From Actomonas aquatica (GTDB taxonomy: Bacteria > Verrucomicrobiota > Verrucomicrobiia > Opitutales > Opitutaceae): a stretch of DNA of 64,000 nt. Position numbers and translations under genes: made by a program. The stretch is taken from positions 3,348,001-3,412,000 of the forward strand of contig NZ_CP139781.1 in the NCBI RefSeq assembly GCF_019679435.2. Reading direction: 5' to 3'. The notes beneath the pieces are model-generated. The model saw nothing but the letters and a program-made list of their open reading frames with translations, was not told the origin of the DNA and did no database searches. Positions 53,043-62,420 of the stretch are shown here, in pieces; within the stretch, counting starts at the first letter, position 1, and each line of letters starts with the position of its first letter.

Positions 53043-54437
53043 TCAGCGGGCCGCGCTTTCCAACTCTGCGGCGGAGATCGCAAAACCGATCTGCGCCATC
53101 GCCTGGTAGAACGCGAGTTGGTTGACCTTGTTGGTGAAGTTGCGCGCCGCGAATACGACCCGGCCTTCGGCGTCGAGCAGGAGGTTGTTGCGACCACTCA
53201 ACTGCAAATTGTGGTAGGCGCTGCTTTGGATACCCTTCTCGATATCGATATCGATCGCGATCGGGTAGTTGAAGCGGCTCACATCGGGCATCCAGTTGAG
53301 CATCATCTCGTCCTTCACATCCGGCGTGATGCCGAGTCCGCCCACGATGCAGACCACCGCGAGCCCCTGCTCTTCATACTTGTCCTTCATTTCCTGCAGG
53401 ACGCGCATCTGGGCGAGGTGGGTGTCGGCATTGCCGGTCACCTTGGCCGCTTCACCATCAAGCACACAGATGTAGAGGCCCTTCTTGCCTTCCAACAAGC
53501 CCTCGAGCGTGAACTCGCCACCGTCGTGGCCCGGCAGGGCAAAGTCGGGCGCTTCGGCTCCCATGCGCACCGGATCGGTTTCAATCAACGGCATCTTCGC
53601 CGGACGTTCCTTGTCCCACGTGGCGACCGGCAGCGCGGTGTTGATGCGGAAATTGCGATACTTTTGGGAGTAGACGTCACCGTCGAAGTAGGTGTCGACC
53701 TGATACACGAGCTTGTCGGTGCCGACATAGATCTGCTGCCGAATATCGGTGCGCTTGGTGCTGTATTTGATTTCGACCACCTGGTAACTCCGGCCTTCCA
53801 GCGTGCGCTCCCCCAGGAGGATCAGTCGGGTGTCACGATCGTAGGCCGACATGTTGGTGTCGAAGAGACTGATCGAGCGGCGCCACAGACCATCGGTGGG
53901 ATCAAACGAGATGCCCTTCGGATCGAAGAAGAACTGCACCAGGAAATTCTGACCGAGATAAAAATTCTCGGCGCGCACCGGCTGTTCAAAGGCCGCGAAG
54001 TTGTAGCGGTTGATCTTGGTAACCGTCACCCCGTCGCTCACCGCGATGAGGTTGCGTTCCTCGACCACGGCGCCGGTCACCCGCTCGACCCGAAACTTGT
54101 TGGGGCGCTCGAGATAGATCTCGGACTGCTTGTCGAAGTTCTTGGTGGAACCTCCGCGGGTCGATTCGAAGTCCGCCACCAACGACTGCAGGCTGAGCAG
54201 CTTGGCTTTGGCTTCGTCGAGCAGCGCCCGTGCCTCCGGGTCTTGCCGGGCGGCTTCCTCGGCGGCCTCCTTGGCCTCCTCTTCGGCGGCGTCGACGCGG
54301 ATGTAGTTTTGTGCGGTGAGCGACTGAGCGAGCCCGCTCAACAACAGACCGCCGACCAACAGGGAACGCAGGCGCGTCCCCGTGGTTGAGTGACGAATGG
54401 TGTGCACGGCGGCAGGAATGGAATTCGGGAAGTGCAT
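53043..54437 (-). CDS. LolA-like (DUF2092) plus redoxin-fold lipoprotein-handling-like protein
   Basis: Start MHFPNSIPAAVHTIR gives 464 aa with a signal peptide (SLLVGGLLLSGLAQSLTAQ). The first half has the DUF2092/LolA-like pattern (LLSLQSLVADFESTRGGS, IYLERPNKFRVER, RTLEGRSYQVVEIKYSTKRT, TYFDGDVYSQKYRNFRINTA). The second half resembles an AhpC/TSA redoxin (GAEAPDFALPGHDGGEFTLE, GLAVVCIVGGLG, NNLLLDAEGRVVFAARNF), but no peroxidatic cysteine stands after GKKGLYICVLDGE, where a CxxC or Cys is expected. A periplasmic carrier/scaffold function is inference. It follows the S9 peptidase gene by 28 bases. Confidence 0.75.
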   Translation of the reverse strand: MHFPNSIPAAVHTIRHSTTGTRLRSLLVGGLLLSGLAQSLTAQNYIRVDAAEEEAKEAAEEAARQDPEARALLDEAKAKLLSLQSLVADFESTRGGSTKNFDKQSEIYLERPNKFRVERVTGAVVEERNLIAVSDGVTVTKINRYNFAAFEQPVRAENFYLGQNFLVQFFFDPKGISFDPTDGLWRRSISLFDTNMSAYDRDTRLILLGERTLEGRSYQVVEIKYSTKRTDIRQQIYVGTDKLVYQVDTYFDGDVYSQKYRNFRINTALPVATWDKERPAKMPLIETDPVRMGAEAPDFALPGHDGGEFTLEGLLEGKKGLYICVLDGEAAKVTGNADTHLAQMRVLQEMKDKYEEQGLAVVCIVGGLGITPDVKDEMMLNWMPDVSRFNYPIAIDIDIEKGIQSSAYHNLQLSGRNNLLLDAEGRVVFAARNFTNKVNQLAFYQAMAQIGFAISAAELESAAR

Positions 54438-54465
54438 GAAGTGGGTGTGGTTTTGCGGTGGCAGA

Positions 54466-57063
54466 TTAGCGGGCGGTGCCCGAGGGCTCCGTTTCGGGCG
54501 TGGGCGGAGTGTTCGGTGGGGCCGGCGGCACGCCCGGCGTGGTGGGCTCCGGCGTCGGATCACCGCCCTCCGGTTCCCCCTCACCGCCATCGGTCGCACT
54601 GCCACCGAACATGAAGCTGCCTTGGTCGGCGGCCGCGGTGATGGCTTCGCCGCCGAGCAGATGCTCGCGGAACCACCCCTGCACCCGGCGATGGGCTTCG
54701 ATGCCGGTGTTGTGGCCCTTGCGCAGGTAGCGGGCGAAGATGACGTTCTTGTTGAGGTGCTTGAGCGCCTTGAAGGATTCCCAAGCGTGACGCACAGGCA
54801 CACGGCGGTCGTATTCGCCGTGCACGATGAGCAGCGGCGTCTCGATCTTGTCAAAATTCATGATGGGCGAGGCCTCGACGTAGCGCTGCGGGTCCTCCCA
54901 AAGCTGCTTCACAAAACGCCCCTGACCATACTCGTGGTAATAACCGGAGACATCACCGCCGCCCATGTAGTCGGCCACCCAGTTGGACAAACCGGCCAGG
55001 CTGGCGCCCGCCTTGAAACGGTTGGTGCGCGACAGCATCACGTTGACCATGATGCCACCGTAGCTCGCGCCCATGATGCCCATGCGGTCCTCGTCGACAA
55101 AGCCGGTGGCCAGCACCGCATCCATCGCAGCATTCACCCCGTCGGCAATCTGCTGGGACGGGTTTTCATACACGCCGGTGTCGGACATCGGAATGTCGGC
55201 AAACAACACCGCCATGCCTTCGCTCAACAGCCCGTGCAGCGAATCGTCATAAAAGCGCGCACCGTCCTCGGCGCGTTCGTCGACCTGCGAAAAGTTCTCC
55301 GAAGGGTAGCCACGGAAGATGAGCGGGACCTGGTTGTCCGGGCTCGCTTCGTCCGGGAGGTAAAGCAGACCAAAGCCCTTGTAGCCGTCGGGCGTCGTCC
55401 ACGCCAACTGCTTCGACCGCGGGTAGCGGCGCTCGGCGAGTTGGCCATTGAAGGTCGTGAGCCAACGGGGTTCCGCGCCGGGGGTGAGTTCGACGCTGCG
55501 AAGATTCATCGCGGATTCCGCCGTCTGGCCGGTGGTCACGAGCGTGTTCACGTCACGCCCGGTCGTGAGGGTGAGGTTCGTCCACACCTCCATCTCCGCA
55601 ACAAGCGTGTTTTCGCCGGTGCGAGGATCGAGCAACCAAACCGTATCCAGGCGCTCGAGACGTTGGCGGGTGACGATGGCCGCCAAACCTTCGTCCGTCA
55701 GCGCGACCTCACGGAGGTTGCGCGCCGGCAGGATGCGGATCGTTTCCTGCGGTTGGTCGGCGGTGAGATTGCGGGGCGCTTCGCCTGCGGCGACGGGAAT
55801 CGACCACACATCGGACTTGCCCACCGCCAGGAGCGATTTGCTGTCCGGCATCCAGAGGGGATTGAAGAGGAAACCGAAACGCGGACTGTCGTAAACGTGG
55901 GTCAGGTTTTCGCCGTAACCGAGACCCTTGCCCTCCTCCGCCAGCGCGACGTCCTTGGTCAGGTTGCGCACCGTGCCGGAGCTCGGCTCAAAGAGGTAAA
56001 CATCACCGGTGGAGGACCGGCCGACGGAGGCGTAAGCGATGTAGTGACTATCTGGTGACCAAACCAACGCCGGGTTGCCATTGGTGCCCATGGAGAAGGG
56101 CGGAAGAAAGGTGTTGGTGTTGTTGGTGGGCACATCCGTCAGCACCGGATCAATGCGTTCGCCGCGGAAGTCGGACCAGCCCGCCACCCGATCCTCAAGC
56201 CCTTCGAGATCGATCTCCGGCAGTTCCGAGACCGGAATGTCGTCGGTCGCCAGCAAGTAAACGTCGCCGAGGTATTGCTGGCTCCAGGAACCGGAGAGCT
56301 TTTCATCGGAGTTGCGCTTCACCTGCATGGCGGCGAGGGAGCGTCCGTCCGGCGAGAGGTAGATCTCGTCGATGTCGTTTCCTTTGGCCAGTAGGCCCAC
56401 CCGACCGGATGCGACATCAAGCGCCAGGATCAGACTGCGGTTCGATTCCGCGTAGGCCTCTTCGTATTCCTTTTCGAAACGGCGGCGCTTCGGATCGGTG
56501 TCATAATCACCCGACAGCTCCAGCACGACGTTGTTGTCGCTCGTCGGCGGGTTGTCGTCATCCGGGTGCGATTTCGGCCACGGCAGGTTTTGATTCAGGA
56601 CAAAATAAAGCACCGAACCATCCGGGGACCAAACCGGCGGCAGGCGCGGATACAGCTTGCGCGGGAACTCAAAAACCTCGCGCACTTCCTTCGAATCCGG
56701 ATCGGCACCCAAGGGCCACAGAGTGAGCGCGTAGCGGCCCTCGCGGCGGTTGCGAAAAGCGAAGATCTCCCCGGCGGGATCCCACGAGCCCACCGGCGTG
56801 CTGGCGTTGAAGGTCCAGCCCGACTTCACGTTGGCCATCTTGCCGGTGGTGAGGTTCACCATGCCCTGCCCCTTCGTGGTCGAAAACACCGCCCATTCAC
56901 CGTCCGGGGTCAGCATGAGACCGGACGAGCTGACCCGCAGGCCGGCTGATATCTCGCGCGGCGACGCCGGCTGCGCCTCCTCGGTGGCCGCGACCGTCGA
57001 CCAGGCCGACGTAACCAATATACTGATACAAAGTAGACGAAGAGTTTTACCGAGGGCTGTCAT
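54466..57063 (-). CDS. S9-family prolyl oligopeptidase-like peptidase, secreted
   Basis: From MTALGKTLRLLCISILVTSA the protein is 865 aa with signal peptide. A beta-propeller part (WSPDGSVLYFVLN, LSPDGRSLAAMQVKRN, VWSPDSHYIAYASVG) precedes an alpha/beta-hydrolase domain with nucleophile Ser667 in GIMGASYGGIMVNV, Asp in HGEYDRRVPVRHAWE and His in RKGHNTGIEAH. The C-terminus is a proline/threonine-rich tail (PEPTTPGVPPAPPNTP). It should cut peptides in the periplasm. A terminator separates it from the TonB receptor upstream. Confidence 0.9.
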   Translation of the reverse strand: MTALGKTLRLLCISILVTSAWSTVAATEEAQPASPREISAGLRVSSSGLMLTPDGEWAVFSTTKGQGMVNLTTGKMANVKSGWTFNASTPVGSWDPAGEIFAFRNRREGRYALTLWPLGADPDSKEVREVFEFPRKLYPRLPPVWSPDGSVLYFVLNQNLPWPKSHPDDDNPPTSDNNVVLELSGDYDTDPKRRRFEKEYEEAYAESNRSLILALDVASGRVGLLAKGNDIDEIYLSPDGRSLAAMQVKRNSDEKLSGSWSQQYLGDVYLLATDDIPVSELPEIDLEGLEDRVAGWSDFRGERIDPVLTDVPTNNTNTFLPPFSMGTNGNPALVWSPDSHYIAYASVGRSSTGDVYLFEPSSGTVRNLTKDVALAEEGKGLGYGENLTHVYDSPRFGFLFNPLWMPDSKSLLAVGKSDVWSIPVAAGEAPRNLTADQPQETIRILPARNLREVALTDEGLAAIVTRQRLERLDTVWLLDPRTGENTLVAEMEVWTNLTLTTGRDVNTLVTTGQTAESAMNLRSVELTPGAEPRWLTTFNGQLAERRYPRSKQLAWTTPDGYKGFGLLYLPDEASPDNQVPLIFRGYPSENFSQVDERAEDGARFYDDSLHGLLSEGMAVLFADIPMSDTGVYENPSQQIADGVNAAMDAVLATGFVDEDRMGIMGASYGGIMVNVMLSRTNRFKAGASLAGLSNWVADYMGGGDVSGYYHEYGQGRFVKQLWEDPQRYVEASPIMNFDKIETPLLIVHGEYDRRVPVRHAWESFKALKHLNKNVIFARYLRKGHNTGIEAHRRVQGWFREHLLGGEAITAAADQGSFMFGGSATDGGEGEPEGGDPTPEPTTPGVPPAPPNTPPTPETEPSGTAR

Positions 57064-57176
57064 AATCTTATGCCTCCCACTGAACGCCGCCGGACGCACG
57101 CGGGCCACCAACTGCTTTGATGAAATTGGCCTACAACGTCGCTCTGCGGCGCCCGTTCGGATGGAGGCGGAAAAGC

Positions 57177-57205
57177 AAAAGGCCGCGGGAACAAATCCCA
57201 CGGCC
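57177..57205 (-). terminator. Rho-independent terminator after STN-TonB receptor
   Basis: On the minus strand GGCCGTGGGA, loop TTTG, TTCCCGCGGCC, then TTTT. It ends the sigma-FecR-receptor transcript before the peptidase. Confidence 0.8.
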
Positions 57206-57238
57206 AGGCCAGCCCAAGCAGAGTTCCGAAAGCGAAAC

Positions 57239-60200
57239 TCAGAATGCCTTTTTGACGGTCAGTGAATAGCTGCGCATGTCCTGCACACCACCAAAGGGAC
57301 TGAGGTAGAAGCTCGTGTCGTAGTAGGGATCGAGCCGCGGCACGGTATCGAACACGTTGCGCACGTTGACCTGCACCGACAGACCGTCGAGCAGACGGCG
57401 ACCGACGCCGCCGAGTCCGGTTTCGCTGCCGTCGCGCGCCGGCCCAAACGTATAGCCGACAAACATATCGTGGAAGGTTTGCGAGGGAATCACTTCACGA
57501 CCACCCGCCCGCACATAACGACGGCTGTAGGACGTCGGGCTGTCCGAATAATAGGAGCTGCCGACGGCCGCATACTGTTTGTAGGCGCCGAAGTAACGCG
57601 TGGTCCAACCCGCGGACCATTGGCGCCAGGCCCAGTTGACCGAGAGGTTGGATTTGTAACGGGCGGCGCCGTTGGGCTCGTTGGGGAAGCCGGCTCGATC
57701 AACCGCCGGAGTGGTCAATGAGGTCTGGGTGACGAGATGGTCGATGATCGATTGTGCCCCGATCAGTTGGAACTGACCAAACGGCGTGCGCAGGTCGTAG
57801 CTCGCACTGATGTCCCAGCCTTCGGTGGTGCGGCGGTAGAGATTAAGACTGCTCGTATCCACCAGGGTGATCATGCCGCCAGCGTCCCGCGTGATGCGAT
57901 CCGGCCACTGCTCGGCCAGATCCACAATGGCCTGCGCCGAGAGTGAACCGATGGCATCGAACTGATCGATGGTGTAGTGCTCCAAGTTGAGGCGCAGTCC
58001 GCGCAGCGCCTCCCAGGAGGGTTCCCAGATCACCCCCAGATTGAGACTGCGGGAGTTTTGCGGCGTCAGGTTGGGGTTGCCGCCTGAGACGGTCTGCACG
58101 GAGACCTGCGTTTGGGTGACCGGATCGAAGACGTTTGAAGGATAGGTGTTGGGGATCGGGTTACGCACCAGTTGCGACGGCGTGGGCGGCAGAAACGCGG
58201 TGGCCTGCGAGGCGCGAAATGAGAGCTCCTTCACCGGGCTGTATTTGAAACCCACGGTGTAGTTGTGGGAGTCGTAGGTAGCCTTGGTGAAATATGGCTC
58301 ACCATCCAACGTGGGTCCGGTGTAGTAGCTGTAGGGCGGATCCGCGTTGGGTCGCTCCCCCATCGATACCGTGCCGGCATCAACCCGATAGTGTTCGGTG
58401 CGACCGGAGAGCTGCAGCTCGAGATCATAGAGGCCGGGCAACCAATCGGTCTTCACCAACGGCACCGCGGTTTCGAGATAACCAGCGAAGGTCTCCGCCT
58501 CGCGCGCAAAGTAAGTGCTGTTGAAGTTGTTCTCGGTCGTGATCGGGTATTCCAACGAAGACTTTCGCTCCGGCGAACGAGACGCACGGTATTCGGCGCC
58601 CACCGTGAGATTGGCCTGGCCCCACGGCAGCTCCGGCAGACCACCGGCGGCCCGCACCGACAGATCGTGCAGGCTGTTCGAGCCGGAGTAGGTTTGCGGC
58701 GAATAATACTTCCGGTGATCGACCTGATACATGATCGAGTCGACGAAGGGGTTCAGGTCGCCGCTCAACAGATCGTTGGTGCGCGCGGTGCCGTCGATCG
58801 AGATCCACAGGTATTCAAACGTGTTTTCCGACCACGTGTAATCAACGAGTCCGGTCCAACCGCCCGGCAGGTTCAACAATCCGCCGAGAGTGACACTCTG
58901 GCTGATCGAGGAGGTGTCGCCCGGGGACTCGTAGTCATCGGGCATCCAAATGTAGACGCGCGAGTTGAAGGGGTTGATCACGGACTCGGCCGGCACAATC
59001 ACCTGCGAGGTCGAGGTGAGCGGTTGGAACGCATCGTTGCGATTGTAGGAGAACCCGGCGTTGAGCTCGAGCCATGGCGTCATCTCGCGCCGAATGCTGG
59101 CTTGCAGCGAGGTGGTTTCGATCTCGTTGCCGATGGTGCGATAGAGGCCGGTCGGCTGCTGGGAGGTCGGCGGGAGATCGTAATTCCACTGGCCCGCGTT
59201 GGCGAGCAGCGCCGCCGCCAGCTCTTCCGGACTCGTGTCGGGCGAGGTGCCGGCCGGGACGTAGGTGATCTCGGAGCCGAGCGGCGTGCCGTCTTTGAAG
59301 TATAGGGGACCATAACGGCTCGCGAAGTATTGGATGATGTTCGGCAAAGCACCAGGCCACGGCGTTGCGCTGCTGGAGACGTAACCCGGCGAGTTTTCCT
59401 GAATGATGTCGATGTTGCGACGGAAGAGCGGGGCGATGTCCTGCAGGCGCAGCGGATCGGTATCGGACCACGCCGCCGACACGCTGACATGCGTGCGGCC
59501 GTCTTCGAGCGACATGCCGTAGTTCATCGCCAGGCGCCGCGTGGGTGCGTCGGCATCAAAGTAATTGTCGTAGCCAACGCGGATTTCGCCGCCCTGATAG
59601 TCGCGCTTGAGGATGACGTTGATCACGCCGCCCATCGCGCTGCCGCCGTAGATGCCCGAAGCCGAAGATGGCAGCACCTCGATACGATCAATCGCGCTGA
59701 GCGGAATCCCGTTGAGATCGGGTTGGCTTTCATTGCCGGTGCCACGCAACACGCCCGCCATGCGACGACCGTTCACCAACACCAGCGTCTTGTCCGCGCC
59801 GACGCCGCGCAGGTTGATGCTGCTGACGTTGCCGTCCAAGGTCGGTGCGGCGCCACTGGAGGCGCCCGACACCTGATTGGCCGACTGCACGGTCGTGTTC
59901 ATCGTGAGCCGCTGCTTGAGAAAGTCGTCCACACTCACGGCGCCCGACATGTCGATCGTGGCGGAGTCGAAGATGTAGTAGGGCTGCACGTCATCGATGG
60001 TGCGCGGGATATCCATATTCCCCATCGCGAAGGGCTGCGTGCGAAAGCCTTCGACCACGTAGGAGTCGAGCTCCGCGACATGATCGGTCCGACCACGCAC
60101 CACCACGGGTTGCATCTCAGTGTAGTCGGCGGCGCGGCGCAGGGTTTCACTGCCGAGGTTGATTTCCCGGCCGTTTTGCACGGTGAGATTGGTGATATGC

Positions 60201-60724
60201 ATCGTCTGATACCCCTCGGCCGTGACCACGAGGGTGTAGCTGCCCACCGGCAAAGAACGGAATACGAAGTCGCCGTTGTAGTCGGTGCGCACGCGACGAC
60301 GTGAACCACCAACCTGCACCAGGATGCCATCGGCCGAACCGCCATCGGCTTTAAGAATCGTGCCACTCAGCGCGCCGATCGCCCGACCGGACTTGCGCGA
60401 CGGAGAGATGACAAAGTTGCGATCCGTCGTTTGCGCGGCGACATAGCCGGTGTCCCGCAGAAGCAGATTGAGCGCCTCCGCCGGTTCCATCGTGCCGGTG
60501 ACCGCGGGCGTCTCCACACCGTCGAGTTGTTCACCATACAGCACCTGCATCTCGGATTGTTGGGTAAACTCGCGCAGGGCATCGGGGGCTTTCTGAGCCG
60601 CGATTTCAAAGCGGACCGGTGCGGCGCACGCGACTCCAGTCATCCACGCCAGGAAGACCAGGCTCAGCAGCTTGCGCCCGGGATGACGCAAAGACGTTAA
60701 CAATCGAATTGCAGATAGGTTCAT
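57239..60724 (-). CDS. STN-domain TonB-dependent receptor
   Basis: From MNLSAIRLLTSLRHPGRK the protein is 1161 aa; the frame upstream to 61066 overlaps the FecR gene. Signal peptide (LLSLVFLAWMTGVACA), then the STN signalling domain (about 36-105: RFEIAAQKAPDALREFTQQS, EALNLLLRDTGYVAAQ), a carboxypeptidase-like regulatory domain (GALSGTILKADGGSADGILV, DFVFRSLPVGSYTLVVTAEG), plug (INLRGVGADKTLVLVNGRRM, IDRIEVLPSSASGIYGGSAM) and a barrel ending SLTVKKAF. STN plus neighbouring FecR and ECF sigma is the standard surface-signalling arrangement. Ligand unknown. Confidence 0.93.
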   Translation of the reverse strand: MNLSAIRLLTSLRHPGRKLLSLVFLAWMTGVACAAPVRFEIAAQKAPDALREFTQQSEMQVLYGEQLDGVETPAVTGTMEPAEALNLLLRDTGYVAAQTTDRNFVISPSRKSGRAIGALSGTILKADGGSADGILVQVGGSRRRVRTDYNGDFVFRSLPVGSYTLVVTAEGYQTMHITNLTVQNGREINLGSETLRRAADYTEMQPVVVRGRTDHVAELDSYVVEGFRTQPFAMGNMDIPRTIDDVQPYYIFDSATIDMSGAVSVDDFLKQRLTMNTTVQSANQVSGASSGAAPTLDGNVSSINLRGVGADKTLVLVNGRRMAGVLRGTGNESQPDLNGIPLSAIDRIEVLPSSASGIYGGSAMGGVINVILKRDYQGGEIRVGYDNYFDADAPTRRLAMNYGMSLEDGRTHVSVSAAWSDTDPLRLQDIAPLFRRNIDIIQENSPGYVSSSATPWPGALPNIIQYFASRYGPLYFKDGTPLGSEITYVPAGTSPDTSPEELAAALLANAGQWNYDLPPTSQQPTGLYRTIGNEIETTSLQASIRREMTPWLELNAGFSYNRNDAFQPLTSTSQVIVPAESVINPFNSRVYIWMPDDYESPGDTSSISQSVTLGGLLNLPGGWTGLVDYTWSENTFEYLWISIDGTARTNDLLSGDLNPFVDSIMYQVDHRKYYSPQTYSGSNSLHDLSVRAAGGLPELPWGQANLTVGAEYRASRSPERKSSLEYPITTENNFNSTYFAREAETFAGYLETAVPLVKTDWLPGLYDLELQLSGRTEHYRVDAGTVSMGERPNADPPYSYYTGPTLDGEPYFTKATYDSHNYTVGFKYSPVKELSFRASQATAFLPPTPSQLVRNPIPNTYPSNVFDPVTQTQVSVQTVSGGNPNLTPQNSRSLNLGVIWEPSWEALRGLRLNLEHYTIDQFDAIGSLSAQAIVDLAEQWPDRITRDAGGMITLVDTSSLNLYRRTTEGWDISASYDLRTPFGQFQLIGAQSIIDHLVTQTSLTTPAVDRAGFPNEPNGAARYKSNLSVNWAWRQWSAGWTTRYFGAYKQYAAVGSSYYSDSPTSYSRRYVRAGGREVIPSQTFHDMFVGYTFGPARDGSETGLGGVGRRLLDGLSVQVNVRNVFDTVPRLDPYYDTSFYLSPFGGVQDMRSYSLTVKKAF

Positions 60725-60821
60725 GCCCCTTGCCACGAACCAACCGCCCAAACCCCGTAGCCAAATTGACCAAAATTTTTCCTTTTTCGCTACTGTGGTC
60801 ATCGCAAACGACAAAACCACC

Positions 60822-61694
60822 TCACTGCTGGGCCGCTGCGGCGGCTCGCAGCCCGACGTAAATCGAACCGTCGGCACGGTGCTCCACGTGAATCGGCAGC
60901 GCAGCCTGCAAGGCCAGCAGCAGCCCGCGGAGATCGTCCATCGGATAGTTACCCCGGACCCGCAACTGCGCCGCTGCCGCCGAAACTTCCACGTGTCGCC
61001 CATGAAACGCACTGAGGCGCCGCAACGCTTCACCGAGTTCCACGCCATCAAACGCAAACTGGCCATTCCGCCACGCCGTGATGCCGTTCAACTCGTCAGC
61101 CGTGAGCGCACGCACGCCAAGACCGGAGACGTATTGTTCACCAGGCTGCAGCACCGCCCCGACATCGTCGCGCACGGTCAGACGCACACCGCCCTCCAAC
61201 AAGGTGAGCTCCGCCTCGTCGGCGGTGTTGAGGCGTAGGTTAAACTCCGTGCCCGTGACGGTCACATCGCCCGCCCCCGTGCGCACGACGAAGGGATGAG
61301 CCTCGTCCTTAGCCACCGTAAAGAAAGCTTCGCCGGCCTGCAGGTGCACGAGACGCCGCCCGAAGCGGAAGTCCGTCGAGAGGCGGGTGGTCGCGTTGAG
61401 TTCCACCGTGGATCCATCAGGCAACTCCAGGTGCTGACGCCGCGCCACGGCCACCGTGACCGCATCGGTGTAGAGCGCCCACGGCATCACCCAGAACAGG
61501 CATACCAGCAAGGCCACCGCTCCGGCGGCGCCCGCCACCCGTCGGCGACGGCGGTGCCGGTCCCGCCGACACTGCGCCTCCACTTGCTGCACAAAATCAT
61601 CCTTCAGCCCGAGCTCGCTGGGCCAGTCGAGCACGTCCCCTCCCTTGTCGGTCACCAGAGGTTTGTCAGCCGGGTTCTTCGGTTTGCGTTTCAT
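60822..61694 (-). CDS. FecR-family anti-sigma factor
   Basis: A 290-aa protein from MKRKPKNPADKPLVTDKGGD. A short cytoplasmic part is followed by a membrane segment (GAAGAVALLVCLFWVMPWAL) and the periplasmic FecR domain (VARRQHLELPDGSTVELNAT, FGRRLVHLQAGEAFFTVAKD, FVVRTGAGDVTVTGTEFNLR), then a DUF4974/STN-like end (RRLSAFHGRHVEVSAAAAQL). It relays receptor occupancy to the sigma factor. It starts 4 bases after the sigma stop, so the two are cotranslated. The receptor gene follows at 97 bases. Confidence 0.92.
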   Translation of the reverse strand: MKRKPKNPADKPLVTDKGGDVLDWPSELGLKDDFVQQVEAQCRRDRHRRRRRVAGAAGAVALLVCLFWVMPWALYTDAVTVAVARRQHLELPDGSTVELNATTRLSTDFRFGRRLVHLQAGEAFFTVAKDEAHPFVVRTGAGDVTVTGTEFNLRLNTADEAELTLLEGGVRLTVRDDVGAVLQPGEQYVSGLGVRALTADELNGITAWRNGQFAFDGVELGEALRRLSAFHGRHVEVSAAAAQLRVRGNYPMDDLRGLLLALQAALPIHVEHRADGSIYVGLRAAAAAQQ

Positions 61695-61698
61695 CGGA

Positions 61699-62271
61699 TC
61701 AATCGCGCAACGAACACACGCCCTGACCGCGCAGGAAGGTTTCGCAATGCCGCACGGCGTTGCGCACGTGCACCTCCACGGTGCGCTCAGATATCTGCAG
61801 CTTGGTCGCGACTTCGCGTTGGCTGAGTCCACGGAACTTGTGCCACAGGACCACCTCGCGACAGCGCGGCGGCAACGCCGCCACCGCCTGCACCAGCAGT
61901 TGGTAGCGCTCGTGCATCGACAGAATTTCGATCGCGTTCGGCGCGTCATCCACCACCGCTCGGCCGAGATCGGGGTCGGCATAAAGATCAATCGGGGAAC
62001 GCCGTCCCCGGCGCAGCCAATCGATGGCAATGTTGCGCGCGGCGATGAAAAGAAACGCCTTGGCCGACGCGATCGGCTGCACCGCCTGTCGCTTCCAGAT
62101 CTTCAGGTAGGACTCCTGCACCACATCGTCCACCTCGCTGCGCACCCCGGGAAACGAACCCGACAGCCAGGACTTCAATTGCCCACCGTGCGGGTGCACC
62201 TCCTGTTCGAACCAGTGCTTGGCCGAGCGTTCGCTCAGCGCAGGTGAAGAGGTGGTGGACGGTGAACTCAT
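61699..62271 (-). CDS. ECF RNA polymerase sigma factor
   Basis: A 190-aa FecI-like sigma. Region 2: VDDVVQESYLKIWKRQ and ASAKAFLFIAARNIAIDWLR. Region 4: ALPPRCREVVLWHKFRGLSQ, REVATKLQISERTVEVHVRN. Start MSSPSTTSSPALSE; the frame extends to 62622 but that part runs through the neighbouring terminator. It is controlled by the FecR just downstream and should drive this receptor operon. Its own operator or -35/-10 could not be identified. Confidence 0.93.
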   Translation of the reverse strand: MSSPSTTSSPALSERSAKHWFEQEVHPHGGQLKSWLSGSFPGVRSEVDDVVQESYLKIWKRQAVQPIASAKAFLFIAARNIAIDWLRRGRRSPIDLYADPDLGRAVVDDAPNAIEILSMHERYQLLVQAVAALPPRCREVVLWHKFRGLSQREVATKLQISERTVEVHVRNAVRHCETFLRGQGVCSLRD

Positions 62272-62363
62272 GGGCTGGTGGCTAAGCAATGCGCACACCA
62301 AGCCCATCCGTCGCGGCCTTCGCGTTTGGTTATTTTTGCCTACGCGCCCGCAGAACGAGGCCC

Positions 62364-62396
62364 AAAAAAGGGGCCGGCGCGCGTGCACCGACCCCG
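62364..62396 (-). terminator. Rho-independent terminator after last TonB receptor
   Basis: On the minus strand CGGGGTCGG and CCGGCCCC (one U-G pair) around a GC-rich loop, followed by TTTTTT. Confidence 0.8.
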
Positions 62397-62420
62397 TGAA
62401 CAGCAGACTCGCGAGAACCT

